From Bradyrhizobium sp. CSA112 (GTDB lineage Bacteria; Pseudomonadota; Alphaproteobacteria; Rhizobiales; Xanthobacteraceae), in NCBI RefSeq assembly GCF_029051645.1, contig NZ_JAACFS010000048.1:1-42654 (forward strand): a stretch of DNA of 42,654 bases, written 5' to 3'. Positions 32,182 to 40,352 of the stretch are shown here, in pieces. Each line of letters starts with the position of its first letter. Positions within the stretch are counted from its first letter, which is position 1. Made by a program: the position numbers and the translations under genes. Under the pieces are notes generated by a model, which did no database searches, was not told the origin of the DNA, and saw only the letters and a program-made list of their open reading frames with translations.

Positions 32182-32895
32182 ATGCGGCCAAGCCGCCGTG
32201 CGCCCGATGAGCTGCGCCCCGTGTCGCTGGAACGCGGCGTCGTCAAATACGCCGAAGGTTCCTGCATGGTGAAGTTCGGCGACACCCACGTGCTGGTCAC
32301 GGCCACGCTGGAAGAACGGCTGCCGCCCTGGTTGAAGGGCCAGGGCCGCGGCTGGGTCACCGCCGAATACGGCATGCTGCCGCGCGCCACCCTGGAGCGC
32401 ACCCGCCGCGAGGCCGCGGCCGGCAAGCAGGGCGGGCGCACCGTCGAAATCCAGCGGCTGATCGGCCGCTCGCTGCGCGCAGCCATCGACCTCGAAGCGC
32501 TCGGCGAACGCCAGATCACGGTCGACTGCGACGTGATCCAGGCCGATGGCGGCACCCGCACGGCCTCGATCACTGGCGCCTGGGTAGCGCTGGCCGACTG
32601 CATCTCGTGGATGAAGAACCGCAACATGCTCAAGGCCAACGTCTTGCGCGACAACGTCGCTGCGATCTCCTGCGGCATCTATCAGGGCACGCCGGTGCTC
32701 GACCTCGACTATGCCGAGGATTCCGAGGCCGAGACTGACGCCAATTTCGTCATGACCGGCGATGGCCGCATCATCGAGGTGCAGGGCACCGCCGAGAAGA
32801 CGCCGTTCTCGCAAGCCGAGTTCCTGGCGCTGATGGAACTGGCGCGCAAGGGTGTCGCGCGCCTGGTGGACTTGCAGAAGATGGCCGTCGCGTAG
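32182..32895 (+). CDS. rph: Ribonuclease PH
   Basis: A 237-residue phosphorolytic 3' exonuclease that trims tRNA precursors. MRPSRRAPDELRPVSLERG at the start, the CDVIQADGGTRTASITGAWVAL signature and DLDYAEDSEAETDANFVMTG with the metal-site acidic residues are all conserved. EVQGTAEKTPFSQAEFLALMELAR closes the domain. AAGGA lies just before the ATG. It heads a plus-strand group with rdgB (11 bases downstream) and hemW. Confidence 0.98.
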   Translation: MRPSRRAPDELRPVSLERGVVKYAEGSCMVKFGDTHVLVTATLEERLPPWLKGQGRGWVTAEYGMLPRATLERTRREAAAGKQGGRTVEIQRLIGRSLRAAIDLEALGERQITVDCDVIQADGGTRTASITGAWVALADCISWMKNRNMLKANVLRDNVAAISCGIYQGTPVLDLDYAEDSEAETDANFVMTGDGRIIEVQGTAEKTPFSQAEFLALMELARKGVARLVDLQKMAVA

Positions 32896-32906
32896 TCTGA
32901 TCGATC

Positions 32907-33536
32907 ATGCACCGTCGAATCACCGGCCGGCTCGTGATCGCGACCCATAATCCCGGCAAGCTTGCCGAGATGCGGGAGTTGCTGGCGCCGCATGGCGTCG
33001 AGGCTGTTTCCGCGGGCGACCTGGGCCTCGGCGAACCCGAGGAAACCGGCGAAACGTTTCGTGCCAATGCGGCGATCAAGGCGATCGCGGCGGCAAAAGC
33101 GGCGCAACTTCCAGCCTTTGCCGACGATTCCGGCCTCGTGGTCGATGCGCTGGACGGCGCGCCCGGAATCTACTCGGCGCGCTGGGCCGGCGAGGGCAAG
33201 GATTTTACCGCGGCGATGACCCGGATCGAGCGCCTGCTGCAGGAACGCGGCGCAACCACGCCTGACAAGCGCAGTGCGCATTTCGTTTCCGCGCTGTGCG
33301 TCGCCTGGCCGGACGGCCATATCGAGGAGGTCGAGGCGCGCGCCGATGGAACTTTGGTCTGGCCGCCGCGCGGCACCGCCGGTTTCGGTTATGATCCTGC
33401 TTTCCAGCCCGATGGGCACACGCGGACCTTTGGCGAGATGACCTCGATCGAGAAGCACGGCCTGCCCCCGCTCGGTCTCGGCCTGTCGCACCGCGCCCGC
33501 GCCTTCGTCAAACTGGCGGAGATCTGCCTTGGCTAG
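32907..33536 (+). CDS. rdgB: XTP/dITP diphosphatase (non-canonical purine NTP pyrophosphatase)
   Basis: A 209-residue Ham1-family enzyme that clears ITP, dITP and XTP from the nucleotide pool. IATHNPGKLAEMRELL is the conserved substrate loop. FADDSGLVVDALDGAPGIYSAR carries the metal-binding Asp pair. GFGYDPAFQPDG is the nucleobase motif, with LSHRARAFVKL at the C-terminus. It begins 11 bases after rph and overlaps the start of hemW by 8 bases, so all three are co-transcribed. Confidence 0.97.
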   Translation: MHRRITGRLVIATHNPGKLAEMRELLAPHGVEAVSAGDLGLGEPEETGETFRANAAIKAIAAAKAAQLPAFADDSGLVVDALDGAPGIYSARWAGEGKDFTAAMTRIERLLQERGATTPDKRSAHFVSALCVAWPDGHIEEVEARADGTLVWPPRGTAGFGYDPAFQPDGHTRTFGEMTSIEKHGLPPLGLGLSHRARAFVKLAEICLG

Positions 33537-34701
33537 CGCCGAACGCCACTACCCGAAGCGGGCCGCCTTCGGCGTTTACGTGCACTGGCCGTTCTGCCTG
33601 TCGAAATGCCCGTATTGCGATTTCAACAGCCACGTCCGCCACGCGCCGATCGACGAGGAACGCTTTGCGCGCGCCTTTGCGCGTGAGATCGAAACCACCG
33701 CGGCGCGCGCCCCGGGACGGACCGTCACCTCGATCTTTCTCGGCGGCGGCACGCCGTCGCTGATGCAGCCGCACACCGTCGGCGCGATTCTGGACGCGAT
33801 CGGAAAACACTGGCGCGTCGCCGACAATGTCGAGGTCACGCTGGAGGCCAATCCGACCAGCGTGGAAGCAACGCGGTTTCGCGGCTATCGCTTAGCCGGT
33901 GTCAACCGTGTCTCGCTCGGCGTGCAGGCACTCGACGACGCCTCGCTGAAAGCGCTCGGACGATTGCACAGCGCGCGCGAAGCGCTGGACGCGGTCGCGA
34001 TCGCGCGCACCGCGTTCGACCGCTACTCGTTCGACCTGATCTACGCCCGCCCCGACCAGACGCCGCAGATGTGGACGGACGAACTGAAGCTCGCGATCTC
34101 GGAAGCCGCTGAGCATCTCTCGCTCTACCAGCTCACCATCGAGGAAGGCACGCCGTTCTTCGGCCTGCATGCCGCGGGCAAATTGAAGACGCCGGACGAG
34201 GCGCTGGCGCGTACGCTTTATGACGTGACGCAGGAGGTCTGCGCGCATCATGGCTTGCCGGCCTATGAAATTTCGAACCACGCGCGGAGAGGCGCGGAGT
34301 GCCAGCACAATCTCGTCTACTGGCGCGGCGACGAATATGCCGGCATCGGCCCGGGCGCGCATGGGCGGCTGGATATTGACGGTGCGAGACACGCTATCGC
34401 GACCGAGAAGCGCCCCGAGGCCTGGCTGATGCGGGTCGAGGCCAACGGCCACGGCGTCGTGACCGACGATTCGCTCAACAGCGAAGAACGCGCCGATGAA
34501 TTCCTGCTGATGGGATTGCGCCTCTCCGAAGGCATCGACCCCAAACGCTATGCCGCGCTGTCAGGCCGCGCGCTCGATCCGGGCCGGATCGCCGTCTTGC
34601 GTGAGGAAGGCGCAATCACCGTCGGCGCCGACGGCAGGCTGCGCGTGACGAAGGACGGTTTTCCGGTGTTGGACGCCGTGGTCGCGGATTTGGCGGCGTA
34701 A
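33529..34701 (+). CDS. hemW: HemW radical SAM heme chaperone (formerly coproporphyrinogen III oxidase-like)
   Basis: A 390-residue radical SAM protein. The FCLSKCPYCDF motif (CxxxCxxC) binds the 4Fe-4S cluster. GVYVHWPFC, IFLGGGTPSLM, SLGVQALDD and EISNHARRGAECQHNLVYW are HemW-typical. HemW inserts heme into apoproteins rather than oxidising coproporphyrinogen; the true HemN has an extra cysteine not present here. The start is a TTG at 33529 preceded by GGAG at 7 bases, overlapping the rdgB end by 8 bases. Confidence 0.93.
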   Translation: MASAERHYPKRAAFGVYVHWPFCLSKCPYCDFNSHVRHAPIDEERFARAFAREIETTAARAPGRTVTSIFLGGGTPSLMQPHTVGAILDAIGKHWRVADNVEVTLEANPTSVEATRFRGYRLAGVNRVSLGVQALDDASLKALGRLHSAREALDAVAIARTAFDRYSFDLIYARPDQTPQMWTDELKLAISEAAEHLSLYQLTIEEGTPFFGLHAAGKLKTPDEALARTLYDVTQEVCAHHGLPAYEISNHARRGAECQHNLVYWRGDEYAGIGPGAHGRLDIDGARHAIATEKRPEAWLMRVEANGHGVVTDDSLNSEERADEFLLMGLRLSEGIDPKRYAALSGRALDPGRIAVLREEGAITVGADGRLRVTKDGFPVLDAVVADLAA

Positions 34702-34705
34702 GCTT

Positions 34706-34873
34706 CGTAGCCCGGATTGCGCTGCGCTCCATCCGGCCTACGAACTCAAAATCGCGAAAACAACCCCATGCAAAGTAGACCTGTAGCCCGGATGGAGCGA
34801 AGCGCAATCCGGGGATCTCGCAGCCGATAAACCAAACCAGCCCCGGATTTCGCTGCGCTACATCCAGGCTACG
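34706..34873. repeat. Cluster of three TAGCCCGGAT-type palindromes
   Basis: Three related hairpins follow hemW: 34706-34742 (CGTAGCCCGGAT and ATCCGG-CCTACG arms), 34783-34815 (GTAGCCCGGATGG and AATCCGGGG) and 34840-34873 (CCCCGGATTTCG and CATCCAGGCTACG). The last is inverted relative to the second. The single copy at 2993 belongs to the same family. They fill the gap between convergent hemW and the LppC-like gene. Confidence 0.82.
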
Positions 34874-34886
34874 GCCACGACAACGC

Positions 34887-36098
34887 CTACGCCCCAAAAC
34901 TCTTCGGCGAACCGGCAACCGGCGTGCTGCCGCCGCTGGCGACCTTCATCACCGCGAGGCCCCGCTCATTGGTGCCGTCGGAGCGGAAACGGAACAGTCC
35001 GTCGATGCCCGCGAAGCCCGACGGGTTGGTCAGCGTCTCCGCCGCAAAACGTTGGCCGCCCTGCTGCTTCGACAACGCGGCGACGAGGGCAACCGCGTCA
35101 TAGGCGAGCGTTGCGGTGCGCACCGGGTCTGCGCCGTATTTGGCGCGGTAGCGGCCGGAGAAGGCGCGAAAGCCCGACGGATCCGGCGCGGCATAGAGCC
35201 CGCCCTGCAGCGTGGCGCTCGCATAGACGCGCGGATTGTCCCAAAGCCCGGTACCGAGCAACTGGATGTTGCGCAAATTCGCGCCTGCTGCGCTCAAGGC
35301 ATCCGCCGCCGCCACGACGGATTCGCCGTCGTCGGCGATGAACAGCGCGTCTGCCGAGCCCAGCGATTGCGCCACCGTCCGCGCCGCCGCGGAACGATCG
35401 CTGGCGTATTTCTCGAAGGCGACGATGCGCCCCTTGCGGCCGACCGCCTGCTTGAACGCCGCCTCCACCACATTGCCATAGGCATTGTCCGGCAATAGCG
35501 CCGCGAAAGACTTCTTCCCGATGCCGGCGGAATAATCGACGATCCGGTTAACGTCGGATTCGGGCAGGAAACTCAGGAGATAAACGCCGCGTCCGGCCAC
35601 GCTTGAGTCGGTCGAGAACGCGATCACCGAAATGCCGCGCGCGCGCGTGAGCTGCGCGACCGCCGGCACCGAGCCCGCGAACAGCGGGCCGAGGATAATC
35701 TCCGCGCCTTCGCCGAGCGCCTGCTGGGTGACCTGCTGCGCGCCTTGCGGGTTGCCGCCGTCATCCTTGATCAGAAGCTGGATGTTCGGATTCTGGAATT
35801 CCGCCAGCGCCATTTCGGCGGCGTTCTTCATCGATTGCGCAGCGACGCCGGCATTGCCGGCGGCCGAGAGCGGCAGGATCAGGCCGACCTTGACCTGCCC
35901 GGTGCCGACGGCGAGCGGCTGTTGCTGCGGGCCTGCGGGTCCCTCGGGCTCGGACGGGCCGAACGGACTGGAAACCTGGCCGCCGGCGCAGGCGCCGAGC
36001 AGCGGCGCGCCGAGAATCAGACCGAGTGCCGTCCGCCGGGTCGGGCCTGACGGCCACGGACCTGAGGGTCCAGGTTTGCGATTGAGCGGGCCTACCAT
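34887..36098 (-). CDS. LppC-like lipoprotein (penicillin-binding protein activator/branched-chain amino acid binding fold)
   Basis: A 403-residue lipoprotein. Its signal ends in a lipobox, LLGAC (about 36-40), so it should be lipid-anchored in the periplasm. The mature part has the type I periplasmic-binding fold: VKVGLILPLSAAGNAGVAAQ, then GAEIILGPLFAGSVPAVAQL and VIAFSTDSSVAGRGVYLLSF, which resembles both LppC/LpoA and Leu/Ile/Val-binding proteins. There are no ABC transporter genes near, so LppC-like activation of peptidoglycan synthesis is favoured over solute uptake. A proline/glycine-rich linker precedes the domain. The start at 36098 was chosen by the lipoprotein signal; the longer reading lacks one. 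Confidence 0.85.
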   Translation of the reverse strand: MVGPLNRKPGPSGPWPSGPTRRTALGLILGAPLLGACAGGQVSSPFGPSEPEGPAGPQQQPLAVGTGQVKVGLILPLSAAGNAGVAAQSMKNAAEMALAEFQNPNIQLLIKDDGGNPQGAQQVTQQALGEGAEIILGPLFAGSVPAVAQLTRARGISVIAFSTDSSVAGRGVYLLSFLPESDVNRIVDYSAGIGKKSFAALLPDNAYGNVVEAAFKQAVGRKGRIVAFEKYASDRSAAARTVAQSLGSADALFIADDGESVVAAADALSAAGANLRNIQLLGTGLWDNPRVYASATLQGGLYAAPDPSGFRAFSGRYRAKYGADPVRTATLAYDAVALVAALSKQQGGQRFAAETLTNPSGFAGIDGLFRFRSDGTNERGLAVMKVASGGSTPVAGSPKSFGA

Positions 36099-36301
36099 CT
36101 TGTCTCTTCTCTTGACCGACCGCCGTCGGTCAGGACCTCCACCCCAGAACGCGAAGGTAGATTCAGCACATTGTCGGCAAATAGTTAACCAAAACAAAAG
36201 CATTACGGCCGCGCGGCGCTTGGCCCGTTGCGGCGAATATCACTTGCCTGCAGTCCATCGCGATATGGCGCCGGGCCAGCGGGCGCTCTAGAATTGCCAT
36301 T

Positions 36302-37255
36302 ATGCGCGCAAAACCCAGTTCCAACTACGTGTCTGGTGCCGAACCGGGTTCGGCCAACAGAACATTTTTGATTGGCGGCCACATTCTGAACGCCCCGAAA
36401 CCGGCCCCCGGCCTCTATCTGGTGGCGACCCCGATCGGCAATCTCGGCGACATCACCCTGCGCGCGCTGGAAACGCTGGCGGGCGTCGACGTCATTGCCT
36501 GCGAGGACACCCGCATCACCCGCCGCCTGACCGAGCGCTATGCGATTTCGGCAGAGCTCAAGCCGTATCACGAGCACAACGCGGCGATGGCGCGGCCGAA
36601 AATCCTGGAACTGCTGGCGCAGGGCGCCTCGATCGCGCTGGTGTCGGACGCCGGCACGCCCCTGATCTCCGATCCCGGCTTCAAGCTGGTGCGCGAGGTC
36701 TGTGCCGCCGGCCACGCCGTCATCGCGGTGCCCGGCGCCTCCTCGGTGCTGACGGCGCTATCGGTCGCGGCACTGCCCACCGACCGCTTCTTCTTCGAGG
36801 GATTCTTGCCGACGAAAGAAGTCTCGCGACGGACTCGGCTGGCCGAGCTTGCCCGGTTCGACGCCACGCTCGTGATGTTCGAATCCGGCAACCGCGTGCA
36901 GGAGACGCTGGCCGACCTTGCCAAGATCATGGCCGGGCGCGACGCCGCCATCTGCCGCGAACTCACAAAACTGCACGAGGACATCAAGCGCGCTCCGATT
37001 GCCGAGCTGGCAAAATCCGCCGGCACGCTGGAAACCCGCGGCGAGTTCGTGCTCGTCGTCGGCCCGCCGCGAGCGGACGCCAATGTCATGACGCAGGATG
37101 ATCTCGACGATCTGCTGCGAAGCTCGCTGGCGCGCGACAGTGTCAAGGACAGCGTCGCGCATGCGGTCGAGCTCTCGGGGCGGCCGCGCCGCGAGGTCTA
37201 CGCCCGGGCGCTGGAGCTTGCCCGAGAAGCCAGGGGTGACGATGGCGAAAACTGA
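36302..37255 (+). CDS. rsmI: 16S rRNA 2'-O-methyltransferase RsmI
   Basis: A 317-residue SAM-dependent enzyme that methylates the ribose of cytidine 1402 of 16S rRNA. The signature LVATPIGNLGDITLRALETL (about 38-57) and ACEDTRITRRLTERY, then LVSDAGTPLISDPGFKLV are characteristic. VPGASSVLTALSVAALPTDRF and FEGFLP carry the SAM-binding loop. It is divergent from the LppC-like gene, and its last 14 bases overlap the start of yraN, so the two are translated together. Confidence 0.97.
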   Translation: MRAKPSSNYVSGAEPGSANRTFLIGGHILNAPKPAPGLYLVATPIGNLGDITLRALETLAGVDVIACEDTRITRRLTERYAISAELKPYHEHNAAMARPKILELLAQGASIALVSDAGTPLISDPGFKLVREVCAAGHAVIAVPGASSVLTALSVAALPTDRFFFEGFLPTKEVSRRTRLAELARFDATLVMFESGNRVQETLADLAKIMAGRDAAICRELTKLHEDIKRAPIAELAKSAGTLETRGEFVLVVGPPRADANVMTQDDLDDLLRSSLARDSVKDSVAHAVELSGRPRREVYARALELAREARGDDGEN

Positions 37256-37655
37256 TGGCACGCCGCCACCGGACGCCGTGGCAAAGCTGGCCGCGCCCGA
37301 GCGGGTCGCCGCGTTTCGCACCGGGCTTTCGGCCGAAAGCCGCGCCGCGGCCTATCTGATGGCCAAAGGCTACCGCATCCTGGCCAAACGCTTCCGCACC
37401 CCCTATGGCGAGATCGATCTGGTCGCGAGAAAGCGCAGCCTGATTGCCTTCATCGAGGTCAAGGCCCGCGCCAGCCTGGATGACGCCGCCTACGCCGTGA
37501 CGCCGCGCCAGCAGGCCCGCATCATCGACGCCGCCCAGGCCTGGCTGATGTCGCATCCCGAGCATGCCGAATTCGAGCTGCGATTTGACGCCATCCTGAT
37601 TGCGCCGCGGCGCCTGCCACGCCATCTGTTAGCGGCATTCGACGCCAGCGCTTAA
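37242..37655 (+). CDS. YraN family protein (UPF0102, nuclease-like)
   Basis: A 137-residue protein of the UPF0102/YraN family. It has the conserved AAAYLMAKGYRILAKRFRTP and YGEIDLVARKRSLIAFIEVKAR, in which Glu, Asp and EVK resemble a PD-(D/E)xK nuclease core. VTPRQQARIIDAAQAWL follows. The family is nuclease-like, but its role is not established. The ATG at 37242 has AGGGG 6 bases upstream and lies inside the rsmI 3' end. rsmI-yraN adjacency is common in proteobacteria. Confidence 0.93.
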   Translation: MAKTDGTPPPDAVAKLAAPERVAAFRTGLSAESRAAAYLMAKGYRILAKRFRTPYGEIDLVARKRSLIAFIEVKARASLDDAAYAVTPRQQARIIDAAQAWLMSHPEHAEFELRFDAILIAPRRLPRHLLAAFDASA

Positions 37656-37686
37656 AAAGAAACCCTCCAGAGACCCGGACCTTCCC

Positions 37687-38634
37687 ATGAAACTGAATGT
37701 CGCCGTCCAGATGGACCCCATCGCGCGTATCAACATCCGCGGCGATTCGACCTTTGCGCTACTCCTGGAAGCGCAGAAGCGCGGCCACAGCATTTCCTAT
37801 TACACCCCCGACAAGCTGTCGCTGCGCGGCGAGGAGCTGGTGGCGCCGGTGCAAAAGCTCACCGTCCGCGACGAGGTCGGCGACCATTTTACCCTCGGCG
37901 AACCCAAGCGCGAGCCGATGACCAATTTCGACGTCATCCTGTTGCGGCAGGAGCCGCCGTTCGATATCGCCTACATCACCTCGACGCATTTGCTGGAGCG
38001 AATCCATCCCAAGACGCTGGTCGTCAACGATCCGGTCAGCGTGCGCAACGCGCCGGAAAAGATGTTCGTGCTGAACTTTCCGCAGTTGATGCCGCCGACG
38101 CTGATCTCGCGCGATCTCGACGAAATCAATTCGTTTCGCGACGAGCACGGCGCCGTCGTCATGAAGCCGCTGCACGGCCATGGCGGCGCCGCGGTGTTTC
38201 GCGTCATGCCGCAGGACATGAATTTCGGCTCGCTGTTCGACATGTTCTTGGTCACCTTCCGCGAGCCCTGGGTGATCCAGCGCTTCCTCCCCGAGGTAAA
38301 GCACGGCGACAAGCGCATCATCCTGGTCGACGGCGAATTCGCCGGCGCCGTCAACCGCGTGCCGGCCCCCGATGACCTGCGCTCCAACATGGTCCGCGGC
38401 GGCGCAGCCCAAGCCACCGAACTTTCCCCGCGTGAACGCGAGATCTGCGACACGCTGGGTCCCGCGCTGCGCGAGCGCGGGCTGTTGTTCGTCGGCATCG
38501 ACGTGATCGACGGCAATCTCACCGAGATCAACGTCACCTGCCCCACCGGCATCCGCGCGATTGCCAAGCTCGGCGGGCCAGATGTAGCGGCAAGGACTTG
38601 GGACACCATTGAGGCCAAGCGCGGCGGCAAATAG
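37687..38634 (+). CDS. gshB: Glutathione synthetase
   Basis: A 315-residue ATP-grasp enzyme that joins gamma-glutamylcysteine and glycine. LNVAVQMDPIARINIRGDST opens the N-terminal domain. DVILLRQEPPFDIAYITSTHLLE is the substrate-side motif, and MKPLHGHGGAAVFRV is the ATP-grasp loop. The C-terminal ITEINVTCPTGI-type metal site appears as LTEINVTCPTGIRAI. The length matches bacterial GshB. It follows yraN by 31 bases and is the last gene of the rsmI-yraN-gshB group. Confidence 0.97.
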   Translation: MKLNVAVQMDPIARINIRGDSTFALLLEAQKRGHSISYYTPDKLSLRGEELVAPVQKLTVRDEVGDHFTLGEPKREPMTNFDVILLRQEPPFDIAYITSTHLLERIHPKTLVVNDPVSVRNAPEKMFVLNFPQLMPPTLISRDLDEINSFRDEHGAVVMKPLHGHGGAAVFRVMPQDMNFGSLFDMFLVTFREPWVIQRFLPEVKHGDKRIILVDGEFAGAVNRVPAPDDLRSNMVRGGAAQATELSPREREICDTLGPALRERGLLFVGIDVIDGNLTEINVTCPTGIRAIAKLGGPDVAARTWDTIEAKRGGK

Positions 38635-38780
38635 CGTCGCGCTGCACCACCCGCGTTTTCACATCACAGTTGTGCCGTCTCATCCCACTTGCCAATTTCG
38701 GGAAGCGGGAGCAGCCTGTAGCTGCGGATCAATCCGTCCGGGCAATATGCTGCAATCATAAAAACAGTGGAGGAAGACGT

Positions 38781-39752
38781 ATGACGATGAACGTTTCACG
38801 ACGGTCTTTGCTTGCGCTTGGCGCCGGTTTTGGCGCCTCGACCTTTCTCGGCGGCACCGCGCTGGCCAAGGCGCCGAAGCTCGGCACGCAGACGCCCTAC
38901 TGGCACCGCTTCATCCTCGGCGACGCCGAAGTGACCGTGGTCTCCGACGGCCCGCTGCCGCTCGGCGATCCCTCCGGCACCTTCACCGGCGTGCCGAAGG
39001 AAGAAGTGAAGAAGATGCTCTCCGACAACTTCCTCAACCCGGACAATGTCGTGCTGGAGCAGAATTCGCCGATCGTAAACACCGGCGACAAGCTGATCCT
39101 GTTCGACACCGGCATGGGCACCTTAAAGGCGTTCGGCCCGACCACCGGCCAGCAGCAGAAGAACATGGCGGCTGCCGGCATCAAGGCCTCCGATATCGAC
39201 GCCGTGGTGTGCTCGCATGCGCATATCGATCACATCGGCGGCCTCGTCGGCGCCGACGACAAGCCGCTGTTCCCGAACGCGCAGGTCTACATCGCCCAGA
39301 GCGATTTCGATTTCTGGACCGATGAAGGCAAGCTCGGCAGCCCGATGAAGGACTTTATCCTCCACGCCCGCAAGAACCTGTTGCCGGTGCGCGACCGCAT
39401 CGTGTTCATCAAGGACAACCAGGAATTTTTGCCCGGCGTCACCGCGCTCTCAGCCCCCGGCCACACCGTCGGCCACACCATTTTCATGGTGAGCTCGAAG
39501 GGCAAATCCTTCTGCTTCCTCGGCGACCTCTCCCACCACGCGGTGCTGCTGCTGGAGAAGCCGCGGATGGAATTCGCCTACGACAGCGACCCGAAGCAGG
39601 CGGCCAGCTCGCGCGTGAAGATGCTGGACATGCTCGCCGCGCAAAAGATCCCGGTGATGTCCTATCACTTCGCCTGGCCGGGCTACGGCCACGTCGCCAA
39701 GAATGGCGATGGCTTCCGCTATTATCCCGAGCCGATGAACATGCAGCTCTGA
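38781..39752 (+). CDS. Metallo-beta-lactamase-fold hydrolase with Tat signal
   Basis: A 323-residue MBL-fold enzyme. The N-terminus VSRRSLLALGAGFGASTFLG is a twin-arginine signal ending ALA-KA, so the protein is exported folded. The zinc motif HAHIDHIGG is intact, with further ligands in APGHTVGHTIF and LGDLSHHAVLL, and YHFAWPGYGHV near the end. This resembles the quorum-quenching lactonase-like branch, but the substrate is unknown. GGAGG lies 8 bases before the ATG. The downstream palindrome TCCGGGGCCG/CGGCCGGCCCCGGA (39764-39794) may be its terminator. Confidence 0.9.
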   Translation: MTMNVSRRSLLALGAGFGASTFLGGTALAKAPKLGTQTPYWHRFILGDAEVTVVSDGPLPLGDPSGTFTGVPKEEVKKMLSDNFLNPDNVVLEQNSPIVNTGDKLILFDTGMGTLKAFGPTTGQQQKNMAAAGIKASDIDAVVCSHAHIDHIGGLVGADDKPLFPNAQVYIAQSDFDFWTDEGKLGSPMKDFILHARKNLLPVRDRIVFIKDNQEFLPGVTALSAPGHTVGHTIFMVSSKGKSFCFLGDLSHHAVLLLEKPRMEFAYDSDPKQAASSRVKMLDMLAAQKIPVMSYHFAWPGYGHVAKNGDGFRYYPEPMNMQL

Positions 39753-39763
39753 GGGAATCGACG

Positions 39764-39794
39764 TCCGGGGCCGGTCGACACGGCCGGCCCCGGA
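39764..39794 (+). terminator. Candidate terminator hairpin after the MBL-fold gene
   Basis: TCCGGGGCCG (39764-39773) pairs with CGGCCGGCCCCGGA (39781-39794) through a strong GC stem, 12 bases after the stop. It lacks a T-tract, so it may act with Rho or only stabilise the 3' end. A GCCTC-TTCG-GAGGC hairpin at 39838-39851 follows. Confidence 0.45.
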
Positions 39795-40012
39795 TCGGAA
39801 ATGCGCTGCCGGAGGCGCTCGCGCAGGCGGCTTAGACGCCTCTTCGGAGGCCTCCATCGAAAGGGCATGCCCCAGGAACAATCGCGGACTACCGAAATTG
39901 GTTTTCCCTAAGCAGGAAAACACCGTGAAAGGCCCGCGATCATTCTGTGCGCACTGCCCAGATAATGCGGCCCGAAACTCGACAGCTTGGCAACCGGTAT
40001 GGAGGCCAGCAA

Positions 40013-40195
40013 ATGACCAAAGACTTCATAGCTATTGGCGCTGGAATGCTGGTCGTGGGGTTGGGAATATGGAGCTTGTGGGGTAGTCCGCAGAGCGCGA
40101 GACATGCTGAGACGCAGGAGCTACGCATTCTCGCCGACGATGCGGCGCTGAAGCTTGTCTCTGAAGAGAACCCGTACATGCGAACGGAGCGCTAA
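40013..40195 (+). CDS. Small single-span membrane protein of unknown function
   Basis: A 60-residue protein with one membrane helix (about 6-24, AIGAGMLVVGLGIWSLWG) and a charged C-terminal half (QELRILADDAALKLVSEENP). A perfect GGAGG lies 7 bases before the ATG, which makes translation likely. The composition and single span are those of a small integral membrane protein. I do not recognise a family. It lies between the MBL-fold gene and comM with its own upstream space. Confidence 0.6.
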   Translation: MTKDFIAIGAGMLVVGLGIWSLWGSPQSARHAETQELRILADDAALKLVSEENPYMRTER

Positions 40196-40352
40196 GCACC
40201 ACAGGAGCGAGCAGGCGGAGGGCTCGGCGGATCCGATGGCCGGTCTGCTGATGCAAGATGTGTGTCTGAGCCTTTTGCTCCTACGTTCCCTTAATGTTCT
40301 TGACTTGCCCTCCGGTTCCCCGCTACCTTCGATTGCGTCACGAGGGGCAGGC

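Noticed and set aside
40155..40352. N-terminal extension of comM
   Set aside because: The added 66 residues are unlike the family and overlap the small membrane protein gene. The ATG at 40353 has a ribosome site and begins at the conserved domain.
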